From: Stereocaulon alpinum
Lineage: Eukaryota > Ascomycota > Lecanoromycetes > Lecanorales > Stereocaulaceae
Length of the DNA: 64,000 nucleotides
Reading direction: 5' to 3'
Assembly (NCBI GenBank): GCA_018257865.1
Contig: JAEUBA010000080.1
Coordinates: forward strand, 1 to 64,000
Numbering within the stretch: the stretch's first letter is position 1; each line of letters begins with the position of its first letter. The notes beneath the pieces are model-generated. The model made no database searches. It worked only from the letters and a program-made list of their open reading frames with translations, and had not been told where the DNA came from. Below, piece by piece: positions 58,923 through 64,000 of this stretch. Both the position numbers and the translations under genes were made by a program.

Positions 58923-59728
58923 ATGCCAGATACCCAGTCCTCAGTACAAGATCCCTACCAAGACCCATCCTTTCAACGGGCGTGCCTGCAAGATACCCAC
59001 TATAGAGAGCAATACCTTCACTTCATACGCCATCTGATCATCTACTCTGAGAAGCCTGGTTCCGAATACGTCTCAGTACCAAATGACGGAAACGGTTTAT
59101 CTTCAAAATTCCTTTCAGAACTCGAACCAGCCGACATCCGCCAATTTTGCTACAAAGACTGCGCTATCATGGAAACGCAGAGAACCTAGGTGGTGCAACA
59201 CCGCTTCATATTCTAGAAGATGTGTACACAGAGTGGTTTCCACACCGTGCGAAGGACAAAGATTTGAGCTTGGGGAGTTTCTTTGGAAAATATGTGGGTT
59301 CAGAATTGCCGAACATCATTCCGCTGCCTGATTTGATATTGTTCCATACAAGGCTTTATAAGAAGATCAAAAGCATGGAGCATGAAGCGATCTAGAAGCG
59401 TGATTTCATGTATGGATACCCTCCAGAGCCTCAGCGCGGACTCTGTCAGATGCGGGATACTTTTGCGTTCGTTTTCATCGTTTTAGATAAGACCAATTGG
59501 CGAGAGGATGGGGTGTTGCTCGTATTCAAGAACAGGGACCATATTGGGGAGTTCTATATCGAGGGAACAGAGATTGAGATGGATGATGTTGCACCTGCTA
59601 TGGTGTACCGGACATCACTCAAGCTTGCTATGAAAGCCGTAGTCTCACGAGACTATGAGCGAAGGCGAAGACGCAAGGAGTGGCATGATGAGCATGAGAA
59701 ATATCATGGCAGTGACGATGACTAGTAT
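58923..59728 (+). pseudogene. Decayed gene of unknown function (frameshift plus in-frame stop)
   Basis: An ATG at 58923 opens MPDTQSSVQDPYQDPSFQRA through DIRQFCYKDCA and stops at 59187-59189. From about 59150 a second frame takes over (GGATPLHILEDVYTEWF, SFFGKYVGSELPNIIPLPDL), is broken by TAG at 59393-59395 and continues in the same frame as YGYPPEPQRGLCQMRDTFAFVF, FKNRDHIGEFYIEGTEIEM and a basic C-terminus (YERRRRRKEWHDEHEKYHG). All three pieces read like one ~265-residue protein. No intron consensus bridges the breaks. I do not recognise the family. Confidence 0.5.
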
Positions 59729-59989
59729 ACATTGTTTTGATCGTGAAAGTTTTTGAGTGTTCTCGTAATTATCACTCAACAATAGAGTGATTTCAAAAAA
59801 ACTTACTGCTGCACTAATAGTATAATCTTGACCTGCAACAACCTGGTATAAGAATCACGTACCAAAGATGCCATAGGAAAATTTCTTCAACCAATCAAGT
59901 ACTGTGGTCTTGATTTTACGTAAACTCAACCCATATGTGTGTTTCATAGCCAGGGTTGCGGGGCTTGGAGGGATCCTGCCAAAATTAAG

Positions 59990-61318
59990 CTACACTATAC
60001 TCTTTCCATGAAGAGCAATTATATTGTCGGTCAGTAAGTGTATCATCCCATTACCGTTGAGAGATCCGAGGAGAGCCCAAAATCCGTTAGTATCGGTATT
60101 AGTACCGTCGCTGGGCTTGAGAGTGACGAACTTGCCCGATTTATAATCTTCCTGTAGTTCGATTATCTCATCGAAGAGAGCACTTGTTTCTGGGTTGTCG
60201 ACATCCCTCTGAAATATGTACTTCAGATTTGAGAAATCATGTGTACCAGACTTGGCTGATATGCAAGCTTTTTCACGTTAGGTACCAAGCTATTGTTGAC
60301 CAATGATCTGGGGCCGGTGGTTGATCTAGATCGATTTGTCGGTTATTTGCAGCGGCGATGATGACGCCTTCTTCGGGGCTAAAGAGGTTGTTAAAATCGG
60401 AGTTTCCTTCCTTCCCCTTTACCTTTGGATAAGTGACAATCACATTAGAGTAGAAGTTTTATGCGGGAATCCCAATTGGTTCAGAAATGGTCGAAAGGAT
60501 CCGATTGGTTTGGCTTTCGATATTTTGGAATCATAAGTTGCATCGAGTTTGCATAGCACTCTATCGGGTTGGTTGAGCCCTCTGCTGTTGAAATCGTTCC
60601 AGTATCTAAGCCCCGCTGCTGCATATTCCTTCCACTTGTCGTTGTGATCGACAAGACGGACAAGTGCAGTTGTAGATCCGTTCTTCTCACGTTCTGCTTC
60701 GGTTCTGGGGACAAGATCGCGTCTACGATGCTTGTCGAGAATTCGATCGAACAGGCCATTGGTGTCGCCTGTTCGGATACTCCTCCTAGCGTCCACGCTT
60801 ACATCCTTGTTGTCCCTCTTCTTGATTGCTCCTTTTGCAGATATGGAAGCCGAGGGCGACGCGGATTTCTTAGTGCCCGAGACTGCCTTGGCTCCAGTTA
60901 GTTGCGTAGATGGACCAAGAACATGAGCGTTTGCCTTCTTCGTCGGTATTGGAAGGCCGGTGCGATGGCTGCTCGTGCTTTCACTTGTATAGCTCCCGGT
61001 AGAGTCAGGAGATTCAAAATCTGTGGTTAATACATTGCTAAATGAGAGTAAGAGCTCGGAAGCCCTTGAAGTGACAGAACTTGTGATCGTGGCACTGGGA
61101 GTTGCTAAGTCTGCTGTTCCTGCTGTTCTTAGGACACTAATTGTAGCACCTTTTCCCCGGGGCCATAAATCGCCTGGTAGATAATTTGGAGGTCTATTCG
61201 CGGACGCTGTAGATGTTAGTGAAATAAGTGATGCGAGGGAGACCGATGAAGTGCTTTGACATTCAATGAAAGTAAGAGCAGTAACAAGAGTCCATGCAGT
61301 CGCGAATGAAGGCTTCAT
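59990..61318 (-). pseudogene. Secreted-protein gene broken by frameshifts
   Basis: On the minus strand an ATG at 61318 starts a signal-peptide-like leader (MKPSFATAWTLVTALTFIEC), a long Ser/Thr-rich stretch, a basic segment with KKR and RRR sites, then a folded-looking part (LVRLVDHNDKWKEYAAAGLRYW, RPFLNQLGF). The frame ends at 60440, but coding character continues one frame over from a run of four A (minus strand, 60457-60460): NFYSNVIVTYPKVKG, DFNNLFSPEEGVIIAAANN. Near 60275 it shifts again, and a third frame (LKYIFQRDVDNPETSALFDE, TDTNGFWALLGSLNGNG, DNIIALHGKSIV) runs to a stop at 59990. Together ~440 codons. Undetected short introns or homopolymer errors could explain some shifts. Function unknown. 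Confidence 0.5.
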
Positions 61319-62990
61319 ACGGACAGAGCACGCGAGAGCTCACGATATGAGGAATTGAGTTTGAACAGGTGAAGTGTCGTTCGCATCCAGCGTGCACAGA
61401 TGTTGCTGAGCTAGGAGTTGGAAGTGGAAGGTACATATTCATAATGATGAGACCCTCGCGTTCAAGTCCATAATGTCTTACATTTTCCCCCAACACTCCT
61501 TCAACTACAGGGTTCTGTGGCTTTTCAGACCGAGTAATGCTCCTGCTCCGGCATTGTCAACCGGAACCGATGGCAGCTTTTCGCCACTGTAGTGAGTCGT
61601 CCCATGGAATTGGACCACGTAGACTTGTGTTAGAGATATGAAGTAGATATGTTGTAGTGGACGTGGTGAAACAAATCGTTGAAACAGAGTAGGATGAAAC
61701 GTATGTATCGAGCCGCAAGGTTCTGTGGTACGGCCAAGGTTCCTTCCCCTTTGACCAATGATAGGAGGAAACAGACCCCCTAATATTGTCTACTGAGTTC
61801 AGAATTTTAAACTCGGAGCTTCAATTCGATAGAAGGTAGGCTTAATAGGCTATTAGATGAGACTTGCCAGCTCCATATATGCAAGCTACCTATGATCTCA
61901 TGTGCTGAGGAAACGCTATACGCAAACCCCGTCATTCGCCGGAGCTCATATCTGGCTGCAGTGAAATTTACAAGGACTTGTACGATCAAATTCGCTAATG
62001 GCGAAGCACTCCACTAACTTGGTCATTTCGATCCATAGAACGCATGCGGGTGCGCAGGAGACAAGAGAGCATCGTCCACATGGCGACATATGTTGGCTTT
62101 TCTGTCAGTACCACCAAGATGGTGTTTCCCTTGTCAGCGGCGTGCAAGATACAAGTCGTGTTGGTCGCTTGGAGGAGGGTACGAGCTCCGTTTCGTCCGG
62201 GCACGCCAGTCGCTCCGCCTAATCCTCCCGGGGGGCCAAGCCTATACCTCAAACAAGAGCTCGGTCCTCTCTTGCCGCAGATCGGGAGTCATTGGGAATT
62301 TTGATCTACCATAATGAATGCAAGACTGAGGCTATGCAAGTCTTGATGGATTCTACGCCCCGCGGACGGAAAGAGTTCTCCAAGGTGGAGTAGTCGTTGG
62401 TTGCATTTCATGCGAATCCTAATGTCATGCCAAAAAAATATCTTAAGCCACATTTTACAAGATCGAATAGAAAAGGGGCACTCGACTGGTGAGAATAGAG
62501 GGAGCATGAACAAAGTTGACAGGCATAAGACAGAAGGCGGATCGAAGGCGTTAGGAGCACGCGCGGGCCACGCCTATTATAGAATATTATAACGCGCGCT
62601 TTTAGGCGGCCTCCGCCCCCTTAAAGTGTGCACTTTCATCACCTGCCACGAACTCCCTCCACCATGATCTTGCACTCACCGGATCGTATCGCCAATAAAG
62701 ACATGTGTCTAGCGGGTGATTCGCATAGTCACTGGACATGCTCCCCGCAGACACCCTCATAAGTCTGGCAGCAAGAGGAGTCAACGAACAGGTGCAAAGC
62801 ATCAACTCAAAAGAATGTTTTCGCTACCTTACACTTCTTCTGGCTCGAAGCTGAGAAATTGGTCATGTTCGGAGAAAGTAAATATCACAGGCCATTCTCG
62901 GCTCGAGAAGCTTTCAACAAGGCCTTTCCCGTAAAACCGAGCGCAATCCGTTACTGGGAAGCAAAGGAATCTCCGTGACTTGATTTCCAA
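61319..62990. other. Gene-poor stretch
   Basis: Only short frames on both strands, none with recognisable motifs or splice partners. I see no supported gene, repeat or RNA. Confidence 0.5.
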
Positions 62991-63097
62991 CTATTGGATC
63001 TGGTATCGAATACAATGGAAGCCAAGATGAGTATCGACATGCTTGTCCAAAGTGTTGCCAGGCCTATCTAAGCTAGCATCAGTAATCTTGTGGTTTG

Positions 63098-63640
63098 GAT
63101 GAAAGCTCCGCCCAACGAATTGCACTTCGCAATGCCAGAGAAGATACTTCCCAAGAAGTCGTCGAGTACCAAGGCCATTCTCAGGCTGTGGCCTATATGC
63201 ACGACTGTGTGCCACATCCCTAGTCGTTGCAAAAAGCCGTTCGCTGAGGCCATTACTACTTTCATAGACGATTTTGAATCCGCATGATCGAAACGCTCCG
63301 AGAAAATGACCAGGACTCCAACAAGACCCTTTCGTCACTCAACGAAAAGGTCTTCCAGGGCGACCATTAGCATCTCCGTTTCATGGTTGTGCCGTTATAC
63401 TACGGCTACTGGACGGCTATGAACATGGTCAAGGTTGAGTCGATAGACTCAGGCTCTAACTACTAGGGATTAAGTGCCAGTGCTGAAGCTAGGCCATCCA
63501 TTGCCTCGGAATTTGGACGACAAAGCGCTAGGCGAGGCCTGTCCCGAACGATGGACAGCCTACCGGACCTTACTACATCACCTGAAGTGTGGTCTACCGT
63601 TGCGCCTGAAGAAGATTCTATATCTCTTCTACTAGCCGCC
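63098..63640 (+). pseudogene. Remnant of a protein-coding gene with five internal stops
   Basis: One plus-strand frame keeps protein-like composition through stops at 63221, 63245, 63275, 63368 and 63464, ending at 63641-63643. Segments include DESSAQRIALRNAREDTSQEVV, YQGHSQAVAYMHDCVPHP, MIETLRENDQDSNKTLSSLNEK, MVVPLYYGYWTAMNMVKVESID and PSIASEFGRQSARRGLSRTMDSLPDL. A related Cys-containing segment (YRHACPKCCQAYLS) precedes it. No intron pattern removes the stops. The ancestor is not recognised. Confidence 0.4.
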
Positions 63641-63643
63641 TAG

Positions 63644-64000
63644 ACTCCGGCGTACTATCTTTTACTGAGCACAGGAGACGCATTGAAGAGCGGACTTGTA
63701 CTTGGCAGAGACGTTTTACTACGGACGCATAGCTTGCCAGTTTGTGGAAAGCATGGCTACGTCGGCATCCCTATGCCCTTTGTTCTCGTCTCCGCACTAT
63801 AGGGGCCTTGCGGACAGCGATAGCTCCGGAAGAAGAGAGTGGTTAGAAACGGTCTGTGACAGAAAGCAGTATTTGTGCATCGGCGCAGACCGAGGCAGAT
63901 TTGAATGATAAGGAGATGGTAGTCCGACGTGGACCGAGTCGAAATTCCTAGGCGAGCAGGCTTCATAAGTGCTAGTCAATCCATTAAGACCATCCGTTGC
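63644..64000. other. Right edge, no supported gene
   Basis: A 70-codon plus-strand frame (63696-63908) overlaps a minus-strand frame of similar length; neither is convincing. The frame of the upstream remnant stays open to ~63797 and may be its last part. Confidence 0.4.

Noticed and set aside
20670..63643. Taking the in-frame stops of the right- and left-side pseudogenes as proof of RIP
   Set aside because: Every stop codon (TAA, TAG, TGA) can arise from CAA, CAG or CGA by one C-to-T change, so the stops alone carry no information; the surrounding sequence is not CpA-depleted.
1..64000. CRISPR array, rRNA genes, riboswitches
   Set aside because: No regularly spaced repeats or recognisable rRNA sequence; the organism is a fungus.

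Overview
The window looks like chromosomal DNA of a filamentous ascomycete (Pezizomycotina, most likely Dothideomycetes). The protein genes have one or two very short introns (44-80 bp) with GT..AG ends and CTRAC or TACTAAC branch sites. The gene content is typical: a PTH11-like receptor, GH55 glucanase, FRE-type ferric reductases, a Zn2Cys6 protein and an LSM7 orthologue. Almost the whole first quarter carries the signature of repeat-induced point mutation (RIP).

Bases 1 to about 16045 are a nested block of dead retroelements. It runs in order: the 3' part of a LINE ORF2 (1-~1040); a 5'-truncated Ty3/gypsy chromovirus pol (~1400-4560), itself interrupted at 3734-3901 by a 168-bp solo-LTR-like insert that is not RIPed; a full-length 6460-bp chromovirus (4968-11427) with 273-bp LTRs and a perfect 5-bp target duplication; and 4.6 kb of RIPed sequence whose ancestor I could not identify. 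CpA and TpG are nearly gone while CpG remains, so ATG codons are almost absent and frames are full of TAA/TAG.

Bases 16 to 23 kb are a gene-poor transition zone. It holds one hypothetical protein with an interrupted frame, two decayed tandem copies of a small tail-anchored protein, and an exact 83-bp direct repeat with tRNA-promoter-like boxes.

Bases 23 to 58.4 kb are the gene island: a J-domain coiled-coil protein; a ~2.3 kb non-coding stretch saturated with a one-strand GGAACC motif plus a 17-bp minisatellite; ferric reductase 1; a PTH11-like membrane protein; a class I/II aminotransferase; a secreted GH55 exo-beta-1,3-glucanase; a large conserved protein of unknown function; two tandem paralogous C2H2 zinc-finger proteins; an intronless ferric reductase 2; LSM7; and, divergent from LSM7, a large Zn2Cys6 protein.

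Bases 58.4 to 64 kb are again decayed: three genes with frameshifts or in-frame stops (58923-59728, 59990-61318, ~63098-63640). No operon logic applies. Two FRE-type reductases in one window could point to metal uptake or superoxide functions, but they are 20 kb apart and of different architecture. I found no convincing rRNA, tRNA or CRISPR and no biosynthetic cluster. The most unusual signals are the mirror-image RIP pattern in the two LTRs, the GGAACC-rich region and the two small tandem families.
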